The position numbers and the translations under genes were made by a program. From JANQJA01 sp040880285 (GTDB lineage: Bacteria; Pseudomonadota; Gammaproteobacteria; Pseudomonadales; Azotimanducaceae): a DNA stretch of 64,000 nucleotides. Below are positions 42,490-51,090 of this stretch, piece by piece. Where the stretch lies: contig JBBDIT010000075.1 in the NCBI GenBank assembly GCA_040880285.1, forward strand, positions 1-64,000, given 5' to 3'. The notes under the pieces were generated by a model. It had not been told where the DNA came from. It made no database searches and saw nothing but the letters and a program-made list of their open reading frames with translations. Position 1 is the stretch's first letter; every line of letters begins with the position of its first letter.

Positions 42490-43370
42490 TACAGACTGAT
42501 CGGGATGCGTTCTCTTGGTACCTGCTCGGAATCCGACTGCCGAAAGAGCTCAATCGCCAGCGAATTGCGACCCGACCGATCCGCAAGATTGATCGGCCTC
42601 GCATAGGGTAGTTCCGCTAAAACCGAAAGTAACTTTAGCGCATGCTCATAGGCTGAGTCAGGCAAATCGAGTCGTGAGACCGGCATTTCCAATAGCAGCG
42701 CCCATAAGCGATAGAGGTCTTCTTCGGCGGCTAGCAGTTCGCCTGCGCCATCACCCGCTCGCAAGTCGCCAGCTTCGTCCACATCTACGCTAAACGGGTC
42801 ATTCAGGAAAATAGCTTTGAACTTACCGTCTCGCGATTTGACGAGATTTCTCACGTCATTCTTGAAGCATTCATACGAGCGCGGCGGAACTGACCGCAAC
42901 AAAGGCAGTTCGTGCTCGGGCGCGCCGACGTCCCTTTCAAAATCATGGATGTAGACTTTGATCGGAAGATCTTGCAAATGCTTGACCATTAACGGTCGAA
43001 CATCGGCCCAATCCAGACCGCCATTGCCGCAGCCAAGCCTGGGGAAGGCGATTTCTCTTATTCCCAGCTTCTGGTAATCCCGGCGGAATTCCATAAGACC
43101 ATGTTGGATCCACTCTATCTTGGAAGGGCTCCGCCAGTGTTTCTTGGTGGCGAAGTTCAGCACCCACGTTTGATCGCCCTTCCACAACCAGATCGAGCCA
43201 GGCTTTAACTCGCCTTGTTCACAGATCAGCTTGTATTCCTCGAACATCTTCGGGTAGCGACTTTTGAATTCCGCGGCAATGCCCTTGCCCATCACACCTA
43301 CGGTGTTCACTGTGTTGACGAGCGTCTGGGCTTGAGAAGTCATCAGGCTAGTGCGATGAAAGTGGAGCAT
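42489..43370 (-). CDS. darG: DarG-like macro-domain antitoxin (first DarTG pair)
   Basis: This 293-residue protein has an N-terminal macro domain at about 15-150. It shows the ADP-ribose-binding LVNTVNTVGVMGKGIAAEF segment and the LGCGNGGLDW loop characteristic of DarG-type hydrolases that remove ADP-ribose from DNA. The C-terminal half (150-293) is not the canonical DarG tail and is not recognised. The order antitoxin then toxin is the reverse of the second pair in this island (56214-57937). The N-terminal residues are close in sequence to those of the second DarG, but the rest diverges. Confidence 0.75.
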   Translation of the reverse strand: MLHFHRTSLMTSQAQTLVNTVNTVGVMGKGIAAEFKSRYPKMFEEYKLICEQGELKPGSIWLWKGDQTWVLNFATKKHWRSPSKIEWIQHGLMEFRRDYQKLGIREIAFPRLGCGNGGLDWADVRPLMVKHLQDLPIKVYIHDFERDVGAPEHELPLLRSVPPRSYECFKNDVRNLVKSRDGKFKAIFLNDPFSVDVDEAGDLRAGDGAGELLAAEEDLYRLWALLLEMPVSRLDLPDSAYEHALKLLSVLAELPYARPINLADRSGRNSLAIELFRQSDSEQVPRERIPISL

Positions 43371-43484
43371 CAGTCGGCGAACTCCTACTCGGTGGTTGCA
43401 GTGTTTAATCTATCACACGAGCCGGGATTTTGGGGCCACCTGGGCTCAGTGAAAATACATTCTGTCGGCTGATCTGCCAACAGA

Positions 43485-44549
43485 TCATGCGGTTACTGCT
43501 GGACCCAGAGTTGGTTCGGGCTGACAGCTCGCGTTGGCTGCGGCAATCAGCCTACAAAGCTCCGCACGAGAATAGTGGGTCGTAATCCTGCCCGACCTGT
43601 GCCCCAACAGATCCTGCCGATCCTCGAAGCTAACGCCTGCAGCTCGTAACCTCCTCCCAAACGTGTGTTTGAGATCGTGCACACGAACCTGCGGCAGACC
43701 TGCCTTTTTCCGGGCCCGCATCCATGCAGAATTCAGCATTCGTGTCACCGGCTTACCTCGATAAGTAAAAACGAACTCTGGATGCTTCCCTCGCATCCGA
43801 TCCACAACGTCGAACGCGATCCGATTGAGTACGACCAGTCGATCATCACCGTTCTTTACGTACTCTCCGGGAATGATAAAGGTCGTGGTGTCCAGCTCCG
43901 GTACCGCGACCTCCCACTCCCATCGCAATCCACAAATCTCCGCGTCTCTACAACCCGTGTTGACCGCGAACAAAGCCATGTTGCGAAGATGCTCGGGCAG
44001 ATGTACAAACAGCAGCTCCTGCTCTTCCCAGCTCAAGGGATAGGGTTTTCGTTTCTTGGTATCGGGCATCAGCTTGATCCGCGGCGCTGACTGAAGCCAG
44101 GTCATCCCAAACTCATCGACCCACTCCATCGCCGCCAGGTTGAGAATCCTGCGCACAACCTTCAAACCGTGATTGATCGTGCCCACCGCCGCCCCTTCGG
44201 CTTGACGATGCTCAATCCAGGGCTTGAGCGTACCTGTATGGATCTTGTCGATCGGCACATCACCGATCCACGGCATCAGGAGCTTCAGGCGACCTATATC
44301 ACTACGCAAGCTTCGCTTGTGGGTATTCTCGATCACGAACTTCGCTGCAGCCTGCTCGAACGTTCGCGCTGGCCGAACGCCAAAGATCTGCGCCTGCCGC
44401 GTTTCTTCAACGAGCTTGGCTAAATAGCATTCGGCTTCTTCGAGGCTACTTGTGCCAGTGCTTTGGCAAACGCGCCGCCCGCCGATCCGCTTGTCGATGT
44501 GCCAGACACCCGCGCGTTTGATGAGACCTGGCGATCGCTTCCTTCCCAC
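43485..44549 (-). CDS. int: Tyrosine recombinase / site-specific integrase
   Basis: This 354-residue protein has the catalytic Arg in TGCRDAEICGLRW (about 200), HDLKHTFGRRL (HxxKH box, about 290), LGHRSGRI, and the tyrosine in TTHYSRAEL (about 323). The N-terminus has a SAM-like arm-binding fold. It is located 2.2 kb from the left attachment repeat and transcribed towards it, with the first DarTG pair in between. The 5' end overlaps the 117-residue gene by 130 bp, so the two may share one message. Confidence 0.9.
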   Translation of the reverse strand: MGRKRSPGLIKRAGVWHIDKRIGGRRVCQSTGTSSLEEAECYLAKLVEETRQAQIFGVRPARTFEQAAAKFVIENTHKRSLRSDIGRLKLLMPWIGDVPIDKIHTGTLKPWIEHRQAEGAAVGTINHGLKVVRRILNLAAMEWVDEFGMTWLQSAPRIKLMPDTKKRKPYPLSWEEQELLFVHLPEHLRNMALFAVNTGCRDAEICGLRWEWEVAVPELDTTTFIIPGEYVKNGDDRLVVLNRIAFDVVDRMRGKHPEFVFTYRGKPVTRMLNSAWMRARKKAGLPQVRVHDLKHTFGRRLRAAGVSFEDRQDLLGHRSGRITTHYSRAELCRLIAAANASCQPEPTLGPAVTA

Positions 44550-44773
44550 GTGTTAGCTCCCATTGAATTCTGAATCTGGCCCTTCGTTGCCTTGTATTCG
44601 TCTACCCACGCGTCCAGCTCCAATCGGTCGAAGGCGACACCTTGATGGCCGATCGGCACTTCAATCAGTTTTGGCCGGACCTCACTGTTGAACCGATTGC
44701 GATCCATGCCGAGGTAAGCTGGTGCATCACGATGGCGAATCAGCCGGGGCAGAAGAACGACGGAGGACTTCAT
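44420..44773 (-). CDS. Small DNA-binding protein next to the integrase (excisionase/AlpA-like?)
   Basis: This 117-residue protein has a middle segment (PRLIRHRDAPAYLGMDRNRF) resembling an MerR/AlpA-type winged helix, with a Ser- and Gly-rich tail. Its position just upstream of the integrase gene fits a directionality or regulatory factor of the island. The overlap with the integrase start is 130 bp, long for a gene pair, so its 3' part may be over-called. The tail overlapping the integrase is low complexity. Confidence 0.5.
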   Translation of the reverse strand: MKSSVVLLPRLIRHRDAPAYLGMDRNRFNSEVRPKLIEVPIGHQGVAFDRLELDAWVDEYKATKGQIQNSMGANTWEGSDRQVSSNARVSGTSTSGSAGGAFAKALAQVASKKPNAI

Positions 44774-45102
44774 GGCTCGGGAAAGTGATCAACCGCACGC
44801 CGAAAACGAAGCTCAAGTGCAGCGAGAAGTTCGCTGTCAGTTGCTCCCGCGAGGTCGCTCTGAGCCGATATCCACGCAGAGATCTCTTCAACGTTCGATG
44901 TCGAATGTCCGGTCCCCAACAAGCCTACAATCGAGCGGGTGTCCGGAATCATCAGTGGCGACATCAATGCAGTGGTTGCCCACCTTGCTTTGCAGTCATT
45001 GAGTCTTTCGCACTCGCCAGCCGGACCCGAGCAGGTCTCGAGGACCTCGAGCCGGATGAGCTTGCCTTCCCCCGACTGTCCTTTCACGATCTTAAGGGTC
45101 AT
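44770..45102 (-). CDS. Hypothetical protein, 110 residues
   Basis: No known domain is recognised. It is a soluble protein whose second half is helical (VEEISAWISAQSDL, then DSELLAALELRFRRAVDHF). It overlaps the following small gene by 4 bp (ATGA), suggesting an operon with it and the integrase. The divergent XRE regulator gene faces it across an operator-like inverted repeat. Confidence 0.55.
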   Translation of the reverse strand: MTLKIVKGQSGEGKLIRLEVLETCSGPAGECERLNDCKARWATTALMSPLMIPDTRSIVGLLGTGHSTSNVEEISAWISAQSDLAGATDSELLAALELRFRRAVDHFPEP

Positions 45103-45127
45103 ACTTCCCTCCTAACTACAATAATGA

Positions 45128-45190
45128 CATCCAGAATGGTATTTTAGGCGTTACAATAACATATTGGAAGGCAATTTTTCATTCTGGATG
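45128..45190. promoter_or_regulatory. 11-bp inverted repeat in the divergent promoter region
   Basis: CATCCAGAATG (45128-45138) and CATTCTGGATG (45180-45190) are perfect inverse copies separated by 41 bp, in the 116-bp gap between the leftward integrase operon and the rightward XRE gene. The two sites could be bound by the XRE regulator and looped to repress both directions. Confidence 0.5.
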
Positions 45191-45218
45191 ATAAAAATAT
45201 CTGCTAGCTGGAGCCTCG

Positions 45219-45419
45219 ATGATCCGTTGCCACCTGTCCCGGTTGATGGGCGAACGAAAGATGAATATCGCGGACGTTGCCCGGGAGACCGGACTGCATC
45301 GAAACACTGTTACCCTGCTGTACAAGGAAACCGCGACCCGGGTCGACCTGGATGCAATCGACAAGCTATGTCGGCTGTTCGAGTGCGAGGTGGGAGAGCT
45401 GTTGGAACATGTCGACTGA
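45219..45419 (+). CDS. Small XRE-family (Cro/CI-type) regulator
   Basis: This 66-residue protein consists of one helix-turn-helix: MNIADVARETGLHRNTVTLL (about 15-34), followed by DLDAIDKLCRLFECEVGELL, typical of the short YozG-like XRE proteins. The start is ATG at 45219; a start at residue 15 (45261) is also possible. It could control the integrase operon or the restriction-modification genes immediately downstream; such controllers are common in front of restriction systems. Confidence 0.75.
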   Translation: MIRCHLSRLMGERKMNIADVARETGLHRNTVTLLYKETATRVDLDAIDKLCRLFECEVGELLEHVD

Positions 45420-45642
45420 AGAAGCCGTGAGAGTGATCCTCCCGCCAACTGCACCCGTCACCTCGAAGTTACCAGGTCAGCTGACGAAGGGTGTATGCCT
45501 ATCACACGACAGACAACATCAAGTTCGGTATACAGTGATTTTCTGGAAGCAAGGCGACACTCGCCGCCGCGAGCGCCGCGTCAGTCGGAAGCGTTTAGAA
45601 GCCGACCGAATGAATGAGAACCCGGAGCGTTGCTCATCATGA
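45409..45642 (+). CDS. Possible small basic protein between XRE and hsdR
   Basis: An ATG at 45409 within the last codons of the XRE gene opens a 77-residue frame that ends 4 bp inside the start of hsdR. The product is Arg- and Lys-rich (GDTRRRERRVSRKRLEADR) and has no recognised domain. The tight overlaps at both ends favour a real gene; the lack of any match and of a good ribosome binding site argue against it. Confidence 0.3.
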   Translation: MSTEEAVRVILPPTAPVTSKLPGQLTKGVCLSHDRQHQVRYTVIFWKQGDTRRRERRVSRKRLEADRMNENPERCSS

Positions 45643-48600
45643 CCGAACAAGAACTCGAACAAGCACTGATCGGCAAACTGACCGATCTAAAGTACAAGCA
45701 TCGCCGGGACATCCGCGACCGCGCGGCCCTCGAAAGCAACTTCCGTAAGCACTTCGAAGCGCTCAACCGAGTCCAGCTGACCGACGGCGAGTTCAAGCGC
45801 CTCCTCGACGAGATCATTACCCCGGACGTCTTCACCGCGGCGACTCTGCTGCGTGATATCAACAGCTTCACCCGCGACGACGGCACCCCGCTCAACTACA
45901 CCCTCGTTAACATCAAGGACTGGTGTAAAAATACTTTCGAGGTCGTCAATCAGCTCCGCATTAATACCGACTACAGCCATCACCGCTATGATGTGATGCT
46001 GCTGATCAACGGCATCCCTGCCGTCCAGATCGAACTCAAGACCCTCGGCATCAGCCCCCGCCGGGCCATGCAGCAGATCGTCGACTACAAGAAAGACCCC
46101 GGCAACGGCTATACCAAGACCTTGCTGTGTTTCATCCAGCTCTTCATCGTCTCCAACCAGACCGAGACGTACTATTTCGCCAACAACAATGACCGTCATT
46201 TCGCCTTCGATGCGGAGGAAAACTTCCTGCCGATCTATCAGCACGCGAGCGAAGACAATACCAAGATCACCTACCTGGATGACTTCGCCGATTCCTTTCT
46301 AGCCAAATGCACGCTCGCGACAACCATCAGCCGATACATGGTCCTCGTCGCATCGGAGCAGAAGATGCTGATGATGCGTCCTTACCAGGTCTATGCGGTC
46401 AAGGCCATCGACCAATGCATCCGCGAAAACCGTGGCAACGGCTACATCTGGCACACCACCGGCTCGGGCAAGACGCTAACGTCCTTCAAGGCCTCCACAC
46501 TCCTCAAACTCAACCCCGACATTCACAAGTGCCTGTTCGTCGTCGACCGCAAGGACCTCGATCGCCAGACCCGTGAGGAGTTCAACCGCTTCCAGGAGGG
46601 TTGCGTCGAGGAAAACACCAACACCGCCGCGCTGGTCCGCCGCCTAGTCTCAGATTACTCTGGGGACAAGGTCATCGTCACTACCATCCAGAAGCTCGGC
46701 CTCGCCCTGGACGAAACCAGCAAATACAATAAGCAGGGCGGGAAGAATGGCCAGAAGAATGGCAAGGCCACCTTCAAACAGCGCCTCGAACCGCTACGCG
46801 ACCAGCGGATGGTCTTCATCTTCGACGAGTGCCACCGCTCCCAGTTCGGCCAGACGCACCAGACCATCAAAAACTTCTTCCCCAAGGCCCAGCTCTTCGG
46901 CTTTACCGGCACGCCAATCTTTACCGAAAACGCCACCGTCAGGCAGATCGAAGATGACATTCAGACGCTACGCACCACCAAGGATCTTTTCCAGAATGAG
47001 CTGCATGCCTACACCATCACCCACGCCATAGAAGACCAGAACGTTCTTCGCTTTCATGTAGACTACTTCAAACCTGACGGCGAAAATCCGCCCAAGCCCG
47101 GTGAACCCCTCACCAAGCGCGCCATCGTCGACGCCATCCTCGCCAAACACGACGCCGCCACCGGCCAGCGCCACTTTAACGCGCTCTTCGCGACTGCCTC
47201 GATCAACGACGCCATCGAGTACTTCGAACTGTTTAAACAGGTCCAGACCGAGCGTGAGGAGGGCGATCTCGACTTTGTTCCACTGAAGGTCGCTGCCGTC
47301 TTCTCACCGCCCGCCGAGGGCAACAAGGATGTCCAACAGCTACAGGAGGACCTGCCGCAGGAGCTTGAAGACAACAAGCAGGAGCCCGACAAAAAAAAGG
47401 CCGCACTCAAGTCCATCATCGCCGACTACAACGCCCGCTATGACACCAATCACAGCATCGGCGAGTTCGACGCCTACTATCAAGACGTTCAGAAACGTAT
47501 CAAAGATCAGCAATACCCTAACCGCGACCTCCCTCGAAACGGGGCGGAGAAGATCGACATCACCATTGTCGTCGACATGCTGCTCACCGGCTTCGACGCC
47601 AAATACCTCAACACCCTTTACGTCGATAAAAACCTGAAGCACCACGGTCTCATCCAGGCCTTCAGCCGCACCAACCGTGTGCTCAACGCAGCCAAACCCT
47701 ACGGCCACATTCTCGACTTCCGCGGCCAGCAGGCGAACGTCGATGAAGCCATTACCCTGTTCTCCGGTGCAAAGGCCGACCAGGCGAAGGAAATTTGGCT
47801 GGTCGACAAGGCACCCGTGGTAATCGAACGGCTCAAGGCCGCCCGACAGGAACTGGACGACTTTCTCCTGTCTCAGGGTCTTGAAGCGCGCCCTGAAGCC
47901 GTACTTAAACTAAAGGGCGACGACGCTCGCGTCGCCTTCGTCAAACAGTTCAAAGAGGTCCAGCGCCTCACCACCCAGCTTGACCAGTACACCGACCTCA
48001 GCGACGAACAGCGCGAAGACCTCGAGCAGACACTTCCCAAAGATGACGCCCGCGCCTTCCGCGGCGTCTACCTTGAAACCGCCAAGCGTCTAAAAGCGAA
48101 ACAGGATCAGACCGGGGGCGACGGGGTCCGCGAGCCCACAGGTGATTACGACGGTGACGAAATCGACCAGCTCGATTTCGAGTTCGTCCTCTTCGCCTCG
48201 GCTGATATTGACTACGACTACATCATGAACCTCATAGCCCGATTCAGCGGCCAGACGGCCGCCCAGCAGGAGATGAGCCGTGAGCAGCTCATTCGCCTGA
48301 TCCGCGCTGACGCCAAGTTCATGGACGAACTCGACGAGATCACTGAATACGTCCGCACGCTTGAAACCGGCCAGCCCCTCACTGAGGAGCAGGTCCGCGC
48401 TGGCTACCAACGCTTCAAAGACGAGCGCCATACCGCCGAACTCGCCGCCATCGCGGATAAGCACGGGCTCACAAACGCTGCGCTGCAGGAATTTGTCGAA
48501 GTCATCCTTGCGCGAATGATCTTCGACGGCGAACGCCTCACCGACCTGATGGCGCCTCTAGACCTGGGCTGGCGCGAACGCCGAGAGAAGGAACTGGCGC

Positions 48601-48680
48601 TGATGGACGACCTGTTGTCACTGTTAAGGAAGCGTGCAGGCGAGCGGACGATCTCGGGCTTGAATGCCTATGAGCATTGA
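45639..48680 (+). CDS. hsdR: Type I restriction endonuclease subunit R
   Basis: This protein of about 1013 residues has an N-terminal PD-ExK nuclease domain (HHRYDVMLLINGIPAVQIELK, in parts, near 110-130). A superfamily 2 helicase motor follows, with Walker A HTTGSGKT at about 271-278, DECH (FIFDECHRSQFG) at about 395, and VVDMLLTGFDAKYLNTLY (motif V-like). A C-terminal helical region follows. ATG 45639 is preferred to the upstream TTG. It is first in the operon hsdR-hsdS-ATPase-hsdM. HsdR cuts DNA far from the recognition site after ATP-driven translocation. Confidence 0.9.
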   Translation: MTEQELEQALIGKLTDLKYKHRRDIRDRAALESNFRKHFEALNRVQLTDGEFKRLLDEIITPDVFTAATLLRDINSFTRDDGTPLNYTLVNIKDWCKNTFEVVNQLRINTDYSHHRYDVMLLINGIPAVQIELKTLGISPRRAMQQIVDYKKDPGNGYTKTLLCFIQLFIVSNQTETYYFANNNDRHFAFDAEENFLPIYQHASEDNTKITYLDDFADSFLAKCTLATTISRYMVLVASEQKMLMMRPYQVYAVKAIDQCIRENRGNGYIWHTTGSGKTLTSFKASTLLKLNPDIHKCLFVVDRKDLDRQTREEFNRFQEGCVEENTNTAALVRRLVSDYSGDKVIVTTIQKLGLALDETSKYNKQGGKNGQKNGKATFKQRLEPLRDQRMVFIFDECHRSQFGQTHQTIKNFFPKAQLFGFTGTPIFTENATVRQIEDDIQTLRTTKDLFQNELHAYTITHAIEDQNVLRFHVDYFKPDGENPPKPGEPLTKRAIVDAILAKHDAATGQRHFNALFATASINDAIEYFELFKQVQTEREEGDLDFVPLKVAAVFSPPAEGNKDVQQLQEDLPQELEDNKQEPDKKKAALKSIIADYNARYDTNHSIGEFDAYYQDVQKRIKDQQYPNRDLPRNGAEKIDITIVVDMLLTGFDAKYLNTLYVDKNLKHHGLIQAFSRTNRVLNAAKPYGHILDFRGQQANVDEAITLFSGAKADQAKEIWLVDKAPVVIERLKAARQELDDFLLSQGLEARPEAVLKLKGDDARVAFVKQFKEVQRLTTQLDQYTDLSDEQREDLEQTLPKDDARAFRGVYLETAKRLKAKQDQTGGDGVREPTGDYDGDEIDQLDFEFVLFASADIDYDYIMNLIARFSGQTAAQQEMSREQLIRLIRADAKFMDELDEITEYVRTLETGQPLTEEQVRAGYQRFKDERHTAELAAIADKHGLTNAALQEFVEVILARMIFDGERLTDLMAPLDLGWRERREKELALMDDLLSLLRKRAGERTISGLNAYEH

Positions 48681-49968
48681 AACGGACACGATGAAAAAGA
48701 AAAGTAAACGCTCATTGACCCCGATAATGCGGTTTCCGGAGTTTCGAGATTCGCCAGAGTGGGTGGAGAAGAGTCTTTCGGAGATTACTTCGGTAATATT
48801 TGATGGAACACATCAAACACCTACCTACACGGAGGCGGGTATTCCTTTCTATAGTGTAGAGAATCTGATCAGCGGAAACGCGAACAAATTTATCTCAAGG
48901 GAGGACTACGACTTAGCGACTAGGAACAACAAGCCAGAGAAGGGTGACATTCTATTGACACGGATTGGGAAGATTGGCTTTTCTCAGGTTGTCACATGGG
49001 AGCATGAATTCAGTGTCTACGTAACTCTTGCCGTTATCAAAGGATCAAGCCAATTTGATTCGGGCTATCTGCATTGTCTGTTGCAGTCCGACTTTTATCA
49101 GTCTGAGTTGCGGTCTAAATCTCTTTCAAACGCTGTGCCCCCGAAAATCAACATGGACACTCTGCGAGAGACTAAAGTGCTTCTCCCAGCCCCCTCGGAG
49201 CAACAAAAAATCGCCGACTGTCTCGTTTCGCTGGACGGGTTGATCGCGGCGGAGGGCCAAAAGCTGGCGGCTCTACGCGACCAAAAGCGCGGCCTCATGC
49301 AGCAACTCTTCCCCCAACCCGGCCAAACCCAACCCCCCCTCCGCTTTCCTGAATTCCGGAATAAAGGGAATTGGGTGGAGTGCGAGTTGGCTGAATTGCT
49401 TCCAATCGGCTCATCAAAGAGAGTCCACCAGCGTGACTGGGCGAGTGACGGCGTCCCGTTCTATCGTGCTAGAGAAATCGTGGCAATTCACAATGGCGAG
49501 AAAATCTCTCCTTTGTATATTTCGGAAAATCTTTACGATGAGAACATTGCAAAGACGGGCGCAATCTCGCGTGGCGACCTCTTGGTGACAGGAGTCGGTT
49601 CAATCGGAGTGCCGTATCTTGTCAATTCCAGCGACCGCTTTTACTTCAAAGATGGGAATATTGTCTGGCTTAAGAATGACGAGTCGCAGGTGATAGGCCG
49701 CTTTCTACATCTTTTGTATCAAACGCCATATGTGCAATCGCAAATCGCAAAGATGGCTGGAGTAGGACCTGTCGGAACCTACACGATTGACAATGCGAAG
49801 CGGACACAAATTGCTTTCCCCTGTGATCTGACGGAGCAGTGTAAGGTCGCAGACTGCCTCGGCACCCTCGATACTCAGATCACCGCTCAGGTGGCGAAGA
49901 CCGACGCCCTCAAGAAGCACAAGAAAGGCCTGATGCAGGTTATCTTCCCCGCGCCGAAGGAGCAATAG
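48664..49968 (+). CDS. hsdS: Type I restriction-modification specificity subunit S
   Basis: This 434-residue protein has two target-recognition domains, each preceded by a RFPEFR segment (residues about 21 and 222) and followed by a coiled-coil conserved region (LDGLIAAEGQKLAALRDQKRGLMQQL; then LGTLDTQITAQVAKTDALKKHKKGLMQ, in parts). The two halves would read a bipartite DNA site whose sequence cannot be predicted here. It overlaps the 3' end of hsdR by 17 bp. The alternative start ATG 48670 is equally possible. Confidence 0.9.
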   Translation: MPMSIETDTMKKKSKRSLTPIMRFPEFRDSPEWVEKSLSEITSVIFDGTHQTPTYTEAGIPFYSVENLISGNANKFISREDYDLATRNNKPEKGDILLTRIGKIGFSQVVTWEHEFSVYVTLAVIKGSSQFDSGYLHCLLQSDFYQSELRSKSLSNAVPPKINMDTLRETKVLLPAPSEQQKIADCLVSLDGLIAAEGQKLAALRDQKRGLMQQLFPQPGQTQPPLRFPEFRNKGNWVECELAELLPIGSSKRVHQRDWASDGVPFYRAREIVAIHNGEKISPLYISENLYDENIAKTGAISRGDLLVTGVGSIGVPYLVNSSDRFYFKDGNIVWLKNDESQVIGRFLHLLYQTPYVQSQIAKMAGVGPVGTYTIDNAKRTQIAFPCDLTEQCKVADCLGTLDTQITAQVAKTDALKKHKKGLMQVIFPAPKEQ

Positions 49969-49971
49969 ACC

Positions 49972-51090
49972 ATGTCTGAACCGGCATCCTTCGACGACCT
50001 GCCCGCGCTGGCCCATCACCTGCGCGATGAGCTGGTGAACAAGAAGTTCATCCTGCTCTACGCCTACAACGGCGTGGGGAAGACGCGACTGTCGACGGCG
50101 TTCAAGGACTTCGGCAAAGACGCGGAAGATGAAAACAAGCGCGACACGCTTTACTTCAACGCCTTCACCGAAGACCTGTTCACGTGGGAGAACGATCTGG
50201 AGGGCGACAGCGAGCGCAGCCTGAAGATCAACGCCGATTCCAAATTCTTTGCCGGACTTGGTGAGTTGGAGATGGACACCCGCATCCGCCCCTTGCTCGA
50301 CCGCTACGCGGATTTCGATTTCCGCATCGCCACCGCCCAGTGGGAAGTGGTGTTCTCGCGTGAGGTTCCCGAAGGCGAGGGCCACAGGACCGAGGACGGT
50401 ATTAAGATCTCGCGTGGCGAGGAAAACATCTTCATCTGGTGCTTTTTCCTGGCCATCGTGCAATTGGTGCTCGATGGAGCCGAGGCGTACGACTGGGTGA
50501 AATACATCTACATCGATGACCCTATTTCATCATTGGACGAGCAAAACGCCATCGCCGTGGCGACGCATCTGGCGAGGATGCTCAAGAGAGAGGACAGTTC
50601 GCTGAAGACCATTATTTCGACGCATCACACATTGTTTTTCAACGTGCTGTTCAACGAGATTAAACGGGCCAACAAGTATTTCCTGTGCCGGGATCGAGCG
50701 GCCGGCAGTTACTCGCTCCGCGACACCGGCGACACGCCGTTCTTCCATCACGTCGCCGTGCTGGCCGAGCTTTACGAGGCAGAGCGAAGCGGGGAAATCT
50801 ACACGCATCACTTCAACATGCTCCGCGCGATCATGGAAAAGACGGCCAGTTTCCACGGCCATGCGAATTTTTCCGATTGCATCAAACAGCACGAAGACGA
50901 TATCGACGGTGTTGTGCACGCCCGAATCATCAACCTTCTGAGCCACGGCGACTACTCGCTTTATGAGCCGCGCGAGATGATGGGCGAGAACAAGGAGCAC
51001 TTTCGTCGCATCCTGCACGAGTTTATCGAGCGCTACCCGTTCAACCCTGAGTTATTCAACAAGACCGAGATGAACCAAGAGGCGATATGA
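49972..51090 (+). CDS. ABC-type ATPase of the restriction operon, PrrC-like
   Basis: This 372-residue protein has Walker A YNGVGKTRLS (about 35-44), an ABC signature-like ISRGEENIFIW (about 143), Walker B YIYIDDPISSLDE (about 178-190) and an H-loop IISTHH (about 216-221). Its length, and its position between hsdS and hsdM, recall the anticodon nuclease PrrC, which is kept silent by the restriction enzyme and cuts tRNA when a phage disables it. The C-terminal 120 residues (LSHGDYSLYEP, then FRRILHEFIERYPF) lack the PrrC catalytic triad I could verify. It is safer to call it a restriction-associated ATPase. Confidence 0.7.
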   Translation: MSEPASFDDLPALAHHLRDELVNKKFILLYAYNGVGKTRLSTAFKDFGKDAEDENKRDTLYFNAFTEDLFTWENDLEGDSERSLKINADSKFFAGLGELEMDTRIRPLLDRYADFDFRIATAQWEVVFSREVPEGEGHRTEDGIKISRGEENIFIWCFFLAIVQLVLDGAEAYDWVKYIYIDDPISSLDEQNAIAVATHLARMLKREDSSLKTIISTHHTLFFNVLFNEIKRANKYFLCRDRAAGSYSLRDTGDTPFFHHVAVLAELYEAERSGEIYTHHFNMLRAIMEKTASFHGHANFSDCIKQHEDDIDGVVHARIINLLSHGDYSLYEPREMMGENKEHFRRILHEFIERYPFNPELFNKTEMNQEAI

